Source: Paraburkholderia sacchari | Lineage (GTDB): Bacteria > Pseudomonadota > Gammaproteobacteria > Burkholderiales > Burkholderiaceae | Direction: 5' to 3' | Assembly: GCF_000785435.2 (NCBI RefSeq) | Contig: NZ_JTDB02000013.1 | Span: 62,001-126,000 of the forward strand | DNA length: 64,000 nucleotides | Part shown: piece after piece, positions 1 to 7,378 of the stretch | Position numbering within the stretch: the first letter of the stretch is position 1 | Layout: each line of letters begins with the position of its first letter | Notes under the pieces: generated by a model | Seen by the model: only the letters and a program-made list of their open reading frames with translations | What the model was told of the DNA's origin: nothing | Database searches by the model: none | Program-made: the position numbers and the translations under genes

Positions 1-1082
1 CCGAGCCAGTCGCCGCTCTCGCAAACGGGGCCGACGATGTCGTAGGTGTGCGCGTCGCCCGCGCGCTCGGTGACCGGCTCGATGGCGTGATACGCCTCGT
101 ACATGGCCGGGCGCGCGAGGTCGTTCATTGCGGCGTCGACGATCGCGAAGTTCTTCTCCACGCCGGGCTTCAGGAATTCGACGGTCGTGAGCAGGATGCC
201 TGCGTTGCCGACCAGCGAGCGGCCCGGCTCGAAGTACACCTCGCGGGTTTTACCGGTTTTCGCGCCGTGCGCCTCGATGCGATCGAGCACGGTGCGCACG
301 AACGCGCCGATATCGGGCGGCGTTTCATCGTCGTAACGGATGCCGAGGCCGCCACCCACGTCGATGTGATGAATGTGCACGCCATCCGACTCGATCTGGT
401 CGACGAGTTCGAGCACCTTGTCGATGGCGTCGAGATACGGCGCGACTTCGGTGATCTGCGAGCCGATATGGCAGTCGATGCCGACCACGTCCAGATGCCG
501 CATGGCGGCCGCCGCGCGGTAGGTCGCGCGCGCCTCGTCGAACGCGACGCCGAACTTGTTCGACTTCAGGCCCGTGGAGATGTACGGATGCGTTTTCGCG
601 TCGACGTCCGGGTTCACGCGCAGCGAGACCGGCGCCTTCTTGCCCAGCTCGCCGGCGACGGCGTTCAGGCGGTCGAGTTCGGGAATCGACTCGACATTGA
701 AGCACTTCACGCCCGCTTCGAGCGCCATGCGCATTTCGTCGGGATGCTTGCCCACGCCCGAGAACACCGTGTTCGCCGCTTTGCCGCCCGCTGCCAGCAC
801 GCGCGCGAGTTCGCCGCCCGAGACGATGTCGAAGCCCGCGCCTTCGCGCGCGAACACGTTGAGCACCGCGAGATTGCTGTTCGACTTGACCGCGAAATGC
901 ACCGTGGCGCGTCGGCCTGCGCACGCGTCGGCGTAGGCGTGCCAGGTGGCGGTGAGTGCCGCGCGCGAGTAGACGTAGAGCGGGGTGCCGTACTGAGCGG
1001 CGAGGTCGGCGGCGGACACGCCTTCGACGAAGAGCGTGCCGTTGTCACGGTGAAAGGCACGATGAGAAGCGGGCTGGGTCAT
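1..1082 (-). CDS. lysA: Diaminopimelate decarboxylase, 3' part cut by window edge
   Basis: Catalyses the last step of lysine synthesis, meso-diaminopimelate to L-lysine plus CO2, in the cytoplasm with PLP. Reading the minus strand from the ATG at 1082 gives a continuous frame to the window start (about 360 residues; the family is usually about 420). The fold-type III signature is clear: the PLP lysine lies in HFAVKSN (K66), a glycine-rich phosphate-binding HIDVGGGLG stretch follows, and a GPVCESGD segment near the window edge carries the conserved active-site cysteine. The next gene on the same strand upstream is lptM, and lysA beside lptM and cyaY is a common proteobacterial arrangement. The stop codon lies outside the window. 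Confidence 0.95.
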   Translation of the reverse strand, partial: MTQPASHRAFHRDNGTLFVEGVSAADLAAQYGTPLYVYSRAALTATWHAYADACAGRRATVHFAVKSNSNLAVLNVFAREGAGFDIVSGGELARVLAAGGKAANTVFSGVGKHPDEMRMALEAGVKCFNVESIPELDRLNAVAGELGKKAPVSLRVNPDVDAKTHPYISTGLKSNKFGVAFDEARATYRAAAAMRHLDVVGIDCHIGSQITEVAPYLDAIDKVLELVDQIESDGVHIHHIDVGGGLGIRYDDETPPDIGAFVRTVLDRIEAHGAKTGKTREVYFEPGRSLVGNAGILLTTVEFLKPGVEKNFAIVDAAMNDLARPAMYEAYHAIEPVTERAGDAHTYDIVGPVCESGDWL

Positions 1083-1118
1083 GCGAGCGTCTGGTTGAAG
1101 TCGGGGCGGGTTTGCTGC

Positions 1119-1484
1119 TTACTGATTCGGTGCTGCTGCGGACGCAGGCTGTAAATCGGGCTGCGCGCCGCTGGCGGGCACGGATTTGAGTTCGGCATCC
1201 GGGGACAGCGAAAGCGGCGTGCCCGACGTGTCGGGAAGCTCGCCGGCTTGCACGCCCGATGCGGGCAGCGCGGTGGCGGGCGTCGGCTGGGCGTTGTCGT
1301 CGGTTTGCGTTTCGAAATTCGGCTTCTGCGGGAGCGGCGGCACCTTGGGCATGTAGAGCGGCCCTCTCTGGCCGCAGCCTGCCAACGAAAGCGCGGCTAC
1401 TGCGCCGATCGCGAAAGCGGCTAGAATCGCGCGGGGCGTCGATACGCGGGATGCCGGTGCGCGCATCCTGGAATTGACACGCAT
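1119..1484 (-). CDS. lptM: Small outer-membrane lipoprotein, LptM (YifL) family
   Basis: A 121-residue lipoprotein. Residues about 19-36 form a hydrophobic export signal ending in the lipobox LAGC (lipidated C37), followed directly by the family hallmark GQRGPLYMP. In E. coli LptM helps the LptD-LptE lipopolysaccharide translocon to mature. The rest is a Pro/Ala/Gln-rich tail longer than in enteric homologues. The start at 1484 has an AGGGA ribosome site a few bases upstream; internal Met codons would shorten the signal. It precedes lysA on the same strand with a 36-base gap, so co-transcription is likely. The family assignment rests on the lipobox plus GQRGPLY motif; the tail gives no functional information. 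Confidence 0.85.
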   Translation of the reverse strand: MRVNSRMRAPASRVSTPRAILAAFAIGAVAALSLAGCGQRGPLYMPKVPPLPQKPNFETQTDDNAQPTPATALPASGVQAGELPDTSGTPLSLSPDAELKSVPASGAQPDLQPASAAAPNQ

Positions 1485-1519
1485 AATTGTCCCTGAATGA
1501 TTAACCGGTGGAGTTTAGC

Positions 1520-1837
1520 ATGCCAGATAGTGACTACCTGAGCCGCGCGGAGGCCGTGCTAGCGGCGGTGGAGCGCGTCGCCGACGAGGCCGAGGCCGAT
1601 ATCGAACTCGAGCGCAGCGGCAACGTTTTGACACTCGAATTCGAGAATCGCACGAAGATCATCGTGAATCTGCAGCCGCCGATGCGAGAGATCTGGATCG
1701 CGGCGAAAGCGGGCGGGTTTCACTATCGTTTTATCGATGGCGAGTGGCGCGACACCCGCACGGGCACTGAGTTCTTCTCGGCGCTCACGGCCTACGCGAG
1801 CGAGCAGGCGGGCGAGCCGGTCACGTTCAAGCCGTGA
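1520..1837 (+). CDS. cyaY: Frataxin-like iron-binding protein
   Basis: A 105-residue bacterial frataxin. It binds iron and modulates the IscS/IscU iron-sulfur cluster assembly machinery in the cytoplasm. The sequence has the acidic first helix (DEAEADIELE), the central beta sheet (VLTLEFENRTKIIVNLQPPMREIWIAAKAGGFHYRF) and the final helix with the conserved LxxAxSEQAG-type ending. I place the start at 1520 (MPDSDYLSRAEA), because family members begin a few residues before this helix; an in-frame ATG at 1508 would add four residues. It is divergent from lptM and convergent with mrcA, with a strong terminator between cyaY and mrcA. Confidence 0.93.
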   Translation: MPDSDYLSRAEAVLAAVERVADEAEADIELERSGNVLTLEFENRTKIIVNLQPPMREIWIAAKAGGFHYRFIDGEWRDTRTGTEFFSALTAYASEQAGEPVTFKP

Positions 1838-1880
1838 TCTTGCTGTGAATGCCGGTCGCTGCGAAGCGATCAGGCGCTCA

Positions 1881-1920
1881 CCATGAAAAACGGGCACCCT
1901 CGGGTGCCCGTTTTTCATGG
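1881..1920. terminator. Bidirectional terminator between cyaY and mrcA
   Basis: An A-run, a perfect GC stem (CGGGCACCC / GGGTGCCCG) with a two- to three-base loop, and a T-run form a symmetric intrinsic terminator. It can serve both converging genes: cyaY on plus and mrcA on minus. Confidence 0.9.
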
Positions 1921-1932
1921 TGATGAGCGTGC

Positions 1933-4416
1933 TCAATGGCCGCGGAACAGGTTCATGATGTCTTCCTTCTCCTTGGCGTTGACCTGCTCGGGCGCCGAAC
2001 CTGCCCCTGCCTGAGCGCCCCCGGCGCCGCTCGACTGAGCGTCGAGCGCGGCCTGGCTGATGCCCACCGTCGAGACGAAGCCGTGGCCCGGCGTGGCGTC
2101 GGCGTAATAGAGCTCGTCGCCGAGCGTGACGACGCCATCGGGCATCGGCATCTTGTACTCGGGCACGCCGTTGAGCGCCTTCTGCATGTACTCGATCCAC
2201 ACCGGCAGCGCGAGGCCGCCGCCGGTTTCCTTGTCGCCGAGGCTGCGCGGATTGTCGTAGCCGATCCACGCAATGGCCGCGAGCGTGTGCTGATAGCCCG
2301 CGAACCAGGCGTCGCGCGAGTCGTTGGTCGTGCCGGTCTTGCCGCCGAGGTCGGTGCGCTTGAGGACGTTCGACTTCGCGCCCGTGCCGCGCTGGGCCAC
2401 GCTCTGCAGCAGGCTGTTCATGATGTACGCGTTGCGCGGGTCGATCGCGCGCGGCGCGTTCTGGCCCGCCACGAGCGGCTGCGCCTGTGCGACCACCATG
2501 CCGCGCTGATCGGTGACTTCGGCGATCAGATACGGATTCACGCGATAGCCGCCATTGGCGAACACCGAATACCCGCCTGCCATTTGCAGCGGCGTGACGA
2601 GACCCGCGCCGAGCGCCATCGGCAGATAGGCGGGATGGCGATCGGCGTCGAAGCCGAAGTGCGTGACGTATTGCTGCGCGTACTTCGTGCCGATGTGGTT
2701 GAGGATGCGGATCGACACGAGGTTCTTCGACTTCATGAGCGCGGTGCGCATGGTCATCGGGCCGTCGAAGCCGCCGCCGTAGTTCTTCGGCTCCCACGCC
2801 TGGCCGCCCGTTTCGGCGGCGCTGAAGAAGAGCGGCGCGTCGTTGATGATGGTGGCCGGCCCGAGCCCCTTGTCGAGCGAAGCCGAATAGATGAACGGCT
2901 TGAAGCTCGAGCCCGGCTGGCGCCATGCCTGGGTGACGTGGTTGAACTTGTTCTTGTTGAAGTCGAAACCACCCACGAGCGCGCGGATCGCGCCGTCTTG
3001 CGGCACGACCGAAACGAACGCGCCTTCGATCTGCGGCAGTTGCGTGATCGACCATTCGCCGACGCTGCTGCCTGCATTGTTTCCTGCGCCGTTTCCGGAA
3101 CTGTTTGCAGCGTTATGTCCGGCGTTATTGCGCGTGATACGGATGATCGCGCCCGGGCGAATGCGCTGGTTCGGCTGTGCGCGCGCGCTCAGGTTGTATT
3201 GCGCGAAGCGCAGGCCCTCGCCGGTGATGGTGGCCGTGTTGCCGTCCATGAGGGTCGCCTGCACCTGTTTCGGGCTTGCCGACGTGACCACGGCCGCGAC
3301 GAGTTCGCCGTTATCGGGGTGTTCGAGCAGGGCGTCGTCGATGGCCTGCTCGCGGTCGTCCGCGTCGGCGGGCAGTTCGATGAACGCCTCGGGCCCGCGA
3401 TAGCCGCGCCGCCGCTCGTAGTCGAGCAAGCCCTTGCGCAGCACGCGATAGGCGACGTCCTGGTCGGCCGAATCGATGGTCGTGACCACGCTCAGGCCGC
3501 GCGTGTACGCCTCTTCGTGATACTGGGCGTACATCATCTGGCGCACCATTTCCGCGACATACTCGGCGTGCACGCTGAATTCCTTGCCCGCGCCCTTGAC
3601 CACGAGCGGCTGCTGCGCGGCTGCGTCGAATTGTTGTTGGGTTATGTAGTGCAGCTCCAGCATGCGTTCGAGAATGTACTCCTGGCGCACCTTGGCGCGC
3701 TTCGGATTCACGACGGGGTTATACGCCGAGGGCGCCTTGGGCAGACCCGCGAGCATCGCGCATTCCGCGAGCGTGAGATCTTTCAGATCCTTTCCGAAGT
3801 ACACGCGCGCGGCGCTCGCGAAGCCGTAGGCGCGCTGTCCCAGATAGATCTGGTTCATGTACACCTCGAGAATCTGATCCTTGGAGAGCTTCGACTCGAT
3901 CTTGTAGGCGAGCAGCATCTCGTAGATCTTGCGCGTGTAGGTCTTCTCGCTCGACAGGAAGAAGTTGCGCGCTACCTGCATGGTGATCGTGCTCGCGCCC
4001 TGCGAGGCGTGGCCATTGGTGAGCGCGACGAAGCCCGCGCGCGCGATGCCCGTGAGGTCGACTCCGCCATGCTCGTAGAAGCGCGCGTCCTCGATCGCGA
4101 GGATCGCTTTCTTCAGATTGTCGGGCACGTCCTGGATATGCACGATGTCGCGCCGTTCCTCGCCGAATTCGCCGATCAGCACATGGTCGCGCGTATAGAT
4201 GCGCAGCGGCACCTTCGGCCGATAGTCAGTGAGCGCGTCGAGCGACGGCAGGTTCGGGGTGGCGACGATGAGCGCATAGCCGAGCACGAGCGCCGCGCTG
4301 GCGGCCGCGCCCACGATCAGCACGACAATGCCGATCAGCAGCTTGAGCCACCACGGCCGCTTGCGTTTGGGCGGCGCGGACGGCGGAACGGATGAGGGAG
4401 GCAGAGCTTCTTGCAT
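1933..4416 (-). CDS. mrcA: Penicillin-binding protein 1A, bifunctional transglycosylase/transpeptidase
   Basis: A class A PBP of 827 residues that polymerises and cross-links peptidoglycan at the inner membrane. A Lys/Arg-rich cytoplasmic tail (residues 17-20) precedes one transmembrane helix (about 24-50). The GT51 glycosyltransferase domain follows with the catalytic EDARFYEHGG motif (E109). A long linker/OB-like region comes next, then the transpeptidase domain with SSFK (nucleophile S503, K506), SKN (563-565) and KTG (K693). Just before the transpeptidase domain is an Asn/Gly/Ala low-complexity insert (about residues 430-457) that looks like a variable linker. The gene is divergent from pilM, a placement also common in other proteobacteria (ponA next to pilM). 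Confidence 0.97.
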   Translation of the reverse strand: MQEALPPSSVPPSAPPKRKRPWWLKLLIGIVVLIVGAAASAALVLGYALIVATPNLPSLDALTDYRPKVPLRIYTRDHVLIGEFGEERRDIVHIQDVPDNLKKAILAIEDARFYEHGGVDLTGIARAGFVALTNGHASQGASTITMQVARNFFLSSEKTYTRKIYEMLLAYKIESKLSKDQILEVYMNQIYLGQRAYGFASAARVYFGKDLKDLTLAECAMLAGLPKAPSAYNPVVNPKRAKVRQEYILERMLELHYITQQQFDAAAQQPLVVKGAGKEFSVHAEYVAEMVRQMMYAQYHEEAYTRGLSVVTTIDSADQDVAYRVLRKGLLDYERRRGYRGPEAFIELPADADDREQAIDDALLEHPDNGELVAAVVTSASPKQVQATLMDGNTATITGEGLRFAQYNLSARAQPNQRIRPGAIIRITRNNAGHNAANSSGNGAGNNAGSSVGEWSITQLPQIEGAFVSVVPQDGAIRALVGGFDFNKNKFNHVTQAWRQPGSSFKPFIYSASLDKGLGPATIINDAPLFFSAAETGGQAWEPKNYGGGFDGPMTMRTALMKSKNLVSIRILNHIGTKYAQQYVTHFGFDADRHPAYLPMALGAGLVTPLQMAGGYSVFANGGYRVNPYLIAEVTDQRGMVVAQAQPLVAGQNAPRAIDPRNAYIMNSLLQSVAQRGTGAKSNVLKRTDLGGKTGTTNDSRDAWFAGYQHTLAAIAWIGYDNPRSLGDKETGGGLALPVWIEYMQKALNGVPEYKMPMPDGVVTLGDELYYADATPGHGFVSTVGISQAALDAQSSGAGGAQAGAGSAPEQVNAKEKEDIMNLFRGH

Positions 4417-4764
4417 ACGGACACCGAAAAAACAGTCCCGCGATTATAGCCGCCTGCCCAGGCGTGCTTTCGGAACGCTTACGCGAGGTGGCGAGGCGAG
4501 CATAACGGCCGAGCGGCATAGACGCACTCTAGCCGTGTCTCGCATGCGCGAGAAGATCGCGTGACGGTTGCACTCGATCGCACTCAGCCGCACCCGGTTG
4601 TATTCGGTTGCGGTTGCGGTTCGGTTGCATTCGGTTGACGCGAAGCCACTGCATGCACGGATTGGCCATCCGGACGAGTGTGCGCGGCAAGCACCGCTTC
4701 GCACAATTTCCCCCTTGAGCGCGTCACGAATGGTTCGCGGCGCGACGCACATGGGAGGAATGCG
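4417..4764. other. Divergent intergenic region mrcA/pilM
   Basis: This 348-base gap must hold the promoters for mrcA (leftward) and pilM (rightward). On the minus strand a perfect TATAAT lies at 4448-4443, close to the mrcA start, but I see no good -35 at normal spacing. It also contains the CGGTTG repeat cluster listed separately. No convincing coding sequence lies here. Confidence 0.6.
4565..4637 (+). repeat. Cluster of CGGTTG direct repeats
   Basis: Six exact CGGTTG hexamers occur at 4565, 4595, 4605, 4611, 4622 and 4632, plus a CGGTTC at 4617. They are partly arranged as CGGTTG-TATT / CGGTTG-CATT decamers, all in the same direction. They sit between the divergent mrcA and pilM genes. They could be binding sites for a regulator or a replication-slippage product; the sequence cannot decide between these. 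Confidence 0.6.
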
Positions 4765-5787
4765 ATGAGCTTGCTCAATCCGCTGTTGCTGGGTGCGCGC
4801 CGCTTTGCTGCGGGCGTCGATGTGGGGGCGCGTGGCGTCACGCTGGTGGTTCTGAGTCAGCGGGTGTTCGGCGGCGGGCCGTTGCGCATCGAATGGCTGG
4901 GCCGCGCGCCGCTTGCGCGCGAGGCGCTCTCGGGCGCCGAGATCGTCAATCGTCAGGCGCTGGCAGGCGCGCTGCAGGAGGTGTTCGGTTCGCTGCCGCC
5001 CGCTTGTGCGCAGGCCACCTTGCGTTGCGCGATGGCGCTGCCCGCCGGCGCGACAATGCTTGCATCCATGCCGCTCGCGCGGCTGGCGTCCGCGGACCGG
5101 GGCAGCCGCGCCGGCGGGATGGACCGGTTGGACATTTCGGGCCTTTACACCGAACTCGAGCCGCTCGTGCTCGCGGAGGCGGAGCGCGTGTCGGGCGTCG
5201 AGCGCGCCGAGCTGGCCGTGGATTGGCGCGTCGGCCCGCTTGCACTGGAGTGTGGCGTGGCGTACGCGCACGAAACGCAGGTGACGATTGCGGCCACGGC
5301 ACGCGCTCATCTGGAGGCGCGCATCGAATGCGCCGCGATGGCAGGCGTCGCGCTATGCGCCGTGGACGACGAGGCGCATGCGGCACTGCGCGCGATGCGT
5401 CATGCCGCTGAGTTCGAGTTGCCGCCTCACGAGGCATGGGTGGCGCTGTGGATCGGCGCGGACGGCATGCACGGCTGGTTCGTCGCCGAAGAAACCGTCG
5501 TGCGAACCATGCGTTTTCCGGCGCTGGAGCACGTCGATCTGGTCGAAGCGCTGCGCGATCTGGCGGGAAGTGAGCAAACGGGTTGCACGTTCGTGTCCGG
5601 CGACCTCGCCCTGTTGCACGGCGCGCATTTTTCGCTCGCCGATATCGGCGACGTGCTCGGCAGTCCGGTGCTGCCGTTCGAGTGCGCGCCGCTTGCAGAC
5701 ATTGAACACCCGCTTGACGCCAATCTGCTGCACGACCCGTCGTGTGCCGTCGCGTTCGGCCTCGCAATGCGCGGGGTAAGCGAATGA
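4765..5787 (+). CDS. pilM: Type IV pilus assembly protein PilM-like (actin-like ATPase fold)
   Basis: A 340-residue cytoplasmic protein at the head of a pilus operon. The N-terminus carries the phosphate-1-like motif of actin/FtsA-fold proteins (AAGVDVGARGVTLVVLS). Similarity to classical PilM is weak, and the identity leans on position: pilN-, pilO/P- and pilQ-like genes follow with 4-base overlaps, and mrcA is divergent upstream. PilM is the cytoplasmic partner that binds the PilN N-terminus. The start at 4765 is chosen because GGGAGGA lies at 4753-4759 and the actin-like strand begins directly afterwards; an upstream in-frame start at 4678 lacks such support. Confidence 0.8.
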   Translation: MSLLNPLLLGARRFAAGVDVGARGVTLVVLSQRVFGGGPLRIEWLGRAPLAREALSGAEIVNRQALAGALQEVFGSLPPACAQATLRCAMALPAGATMLASMPLARLASADRGSRAGGMDRLDISGLYTELEPLVLAEAERVSGVERAELAVDWRVGPLALECGVAYAHETQVTIAATARAHLEARIECAAMAGVALCAVDDEAHAALRAMRHAAEFELPPHEAWVALWIGADGMHGWFVAEETVVRTMRFPALEHVDLVEALRDLAGSEQTGCTFVSGDLALLHGAHFSLADIGDVLGSPVLPFECAPLADIEHPLDANLLHDPSCAVAFGLAMRGVSE

Positions 5788-6482
5788 GCGCGGGAGCGGG
5801 CCGCGTGCGCGAGCAGAGCGTTGTGCCGGGAGCGTGGAGCGATGGATTCAACTTGCTGCCATGGCGGTCGGGTGCGATGCGGCGTTTGCGCCGCCGCCGC
5901 GCGGTCGAGTGGCTGGCGGCGTTGATCGTAGGCGGTGCATGCGGCAGCGCCGTGGCCGGGTGGCAGCTGTTCGAGAGCACGCGAATCGAGGCGCGCCGCG
6001 AGGCGGTGGATCGACAGCTTGCGCAGTTGGCCGTGCCGCTGGCGCTCGCGCACAAGCTCGAACGCGAAGCCGACGCGCGCCGCGCCGCGCGTTCCGAAGC
6101 GCAGCAGCGGGCGAAGCCGCTTGCGCACGTGTTTGCGCTCATGGACGCGTTGCCGGCGGCGCGCACGATGGGCGTGACCCTCGAGCAGCTTGCGCAACGC
6201 GCCGAAGAATCAGAGTTGCACGCAAGCGCGATCGACGAGGCGGCGGCAGCGGCGTGGCTCGCAAGCCTGCACGCGATACCGGGCGTCGAGGCGGTCGACG
6301 TGCGCGAATTGAAGCGTGCACAGGAGGCTGGACTCATGCGCGAGCGCGTGCCGCCTGGTGCGTCGCGCGGTGCGGTGCCGGCCCGTGCGCCGATTCGTGT
6401 GGCCGTGCGGCTGGTATGGATGGGCGCGGCGGCGAAAGCGGCCAGCGCGGCGCGTGGCGTGAGCGCGAAGGGGGCGAAATGA
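5784..6482 (+). CDS. pilN: Type IV pilus inner-membrane protein PilN-like
   Basis: A 232-residue bitopic membrane protein. The short cytoplasmic part contains FNLLPWR (about residues 22-30), the hallmark through which PilN docks onto PilM. It is followed by an Arg-rich stretch, one transmembrane helix (about 43-63), a coiled-coil-prone segment rich in Arg/Glu/Ala, and a periplasmic ferredoxin-like domain. The start overlaps the pilM stop (ATGA), indicating translational coupling. Together with PilO and PilP it forms the alignment subcomplex linking the motor platform to the PilQ secretin. The C-terminal 40 residues are Ala/Arg-rich and poorly conserved. Confidence 0.85.
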   Translation: MSAGAGRVREQSVVPGAWSDGFNLLPWRSGAMRRLRRRRAVEWLAALIVGGACGSAVAGWQLFESTRIEARREAVDRQLAQLAVPLALAHKLEREADARRAARSEAQQRAKPLAHVFALMDALPAARTMGVTLEQLAQRAEESELHASAIDEAAAAAWLASLHAIPGVEAVDVRELKRAQEAGLMRERVPPGASRGAVPARAPIRVAVRLVWMGAAAKAASAARGVSAKGAK

Positions 6483-7378
6483 TGGCCGCGCTGGGGATGC
6501 GCGCCCGTCCGTTTGGACGCGAAAGCTCGCATGGTGGCGTGCTGCACACATGCTTGCGCGGCTGGCGGCCTGTACACGCGTGGAGCGGCCGGCGCCGCGC
6601 CATAGTCGCTGCGGTGTTCGGTGTGCTCGCCATGTGTCTGGTGAGCGGCGCTTGTGTGGTTTTGGACGTGGGCGGCGCGCAGGCGGCGCAATCCGCGCTT
6701 GCCGATGCCCATACGCGGCTCGCGGGAGCGCGGCAAACACTGGTGCGTCTGCCGGCCTTGCAGCGCGGCACGCAAGACGGGCAGCAGCGCGGGCGCGAGG
6801 GCAGCGCCGCTGGCGATATTCGCGACATCTCGCAGCTTGCGGCGCAGGCCGGGCTCGTGCTCGTCGCGCTCGAGCCAGCGGCGGCTTCGGGCGGCGCCCA
6901 GGCGCCGGCGTTCCGCACGACGAAGCTGGTTGCGCTGGGCAGCTTCGAGCAACTGTCGACTTTTCTCGAAGGGCTCGCGACATTGCCCGAACTCGTCGTG
7001 CCTGCCGAGTTCTCGGTCAGGCGCAGCGGAGGCAGCCTTGCGGTGTCGGCCATGCTGCAGGTGTTCGACGGACTGACCGCGGGTGCGCTCGCGCGCAATG
7101 GCAACGAAGGCGGCCCGCTTGCAGATCCGTTCGCAAGCGGATTCTCCGGCGTTCAGGGCGCTGCGGGGATGCAGGGCAACGCTGCGATGCGTCTGTCCGG
7201 CATGCTGGTGGAGCGCGGGCGAGCGGTTGCGCTCGTAGAAACCGCCGACGGCACCGTGGCCGTGCAGACCGGCGCCACGCTTGCGGGCGCGCAGGTGTCG
7301 AGCGTAGATCCGGTGCGCATCGTGCTCTCGCTCAATGGCGCGACGCACACCCTGGGCTGGGCGGAGGATGCCAAATGA
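6479..7378 (+). CDS. PilO-PilP-like fusion protein of the type IV pilus
   Basis: A 299-residue protein with one transmembrane helix (about 41-60), a coiled coil, and a PilO-like periplasmic domain (about 90-200, including the GSFEQLSTFLEGLATLPELV stretch that resembles the PilO helix-strand core). A small beta domain follows (about 222-299: MRLSGMLVERGRAVALVE, then DGTVAVQTGATLAGAQVSSV), resembling the PilP HR domain that contacts the secretin N0 domain. No separate pilP gene exists before pilQ, which supports a fusion. There is a tandem ATGATG at 6479/6482 overlapping the pilN stop. The domain assignment is by pattern, not by alignment. Confidence 0.7.
   Translation: MMAALGMRARPFGRESSHGGVLHTCLRGWRPVHAWSGRRRAIVAAVFGVLAMCLVSGACVVLDVGGAQAAQSALADAHTRLAGARQTLVRLPALQRGTQDGQQRGREGSAAGDIRDISQLAAQAGLVLVALEPAAASGGAQAPAFRTTKLVALGSFEQLSTFLEGLATLPELVVPAEFSVRRSGGSLAVSAMLQVFDGLTAGALARNGNEGGPLADPFASGFSGVQGAAGMQGNAAMRLSGMLVERGRAVALVETADGTVAVQTGATLAGAQVSSVDPVRIVLSLNGATHTLGWAEDAK

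Noticed and set aside
1936..4395. Plus-strand open frame opposite mrcA
   Set aside because: Shadow of the PBP1A gene, whose catalytic motifs all lie on the minus strand.
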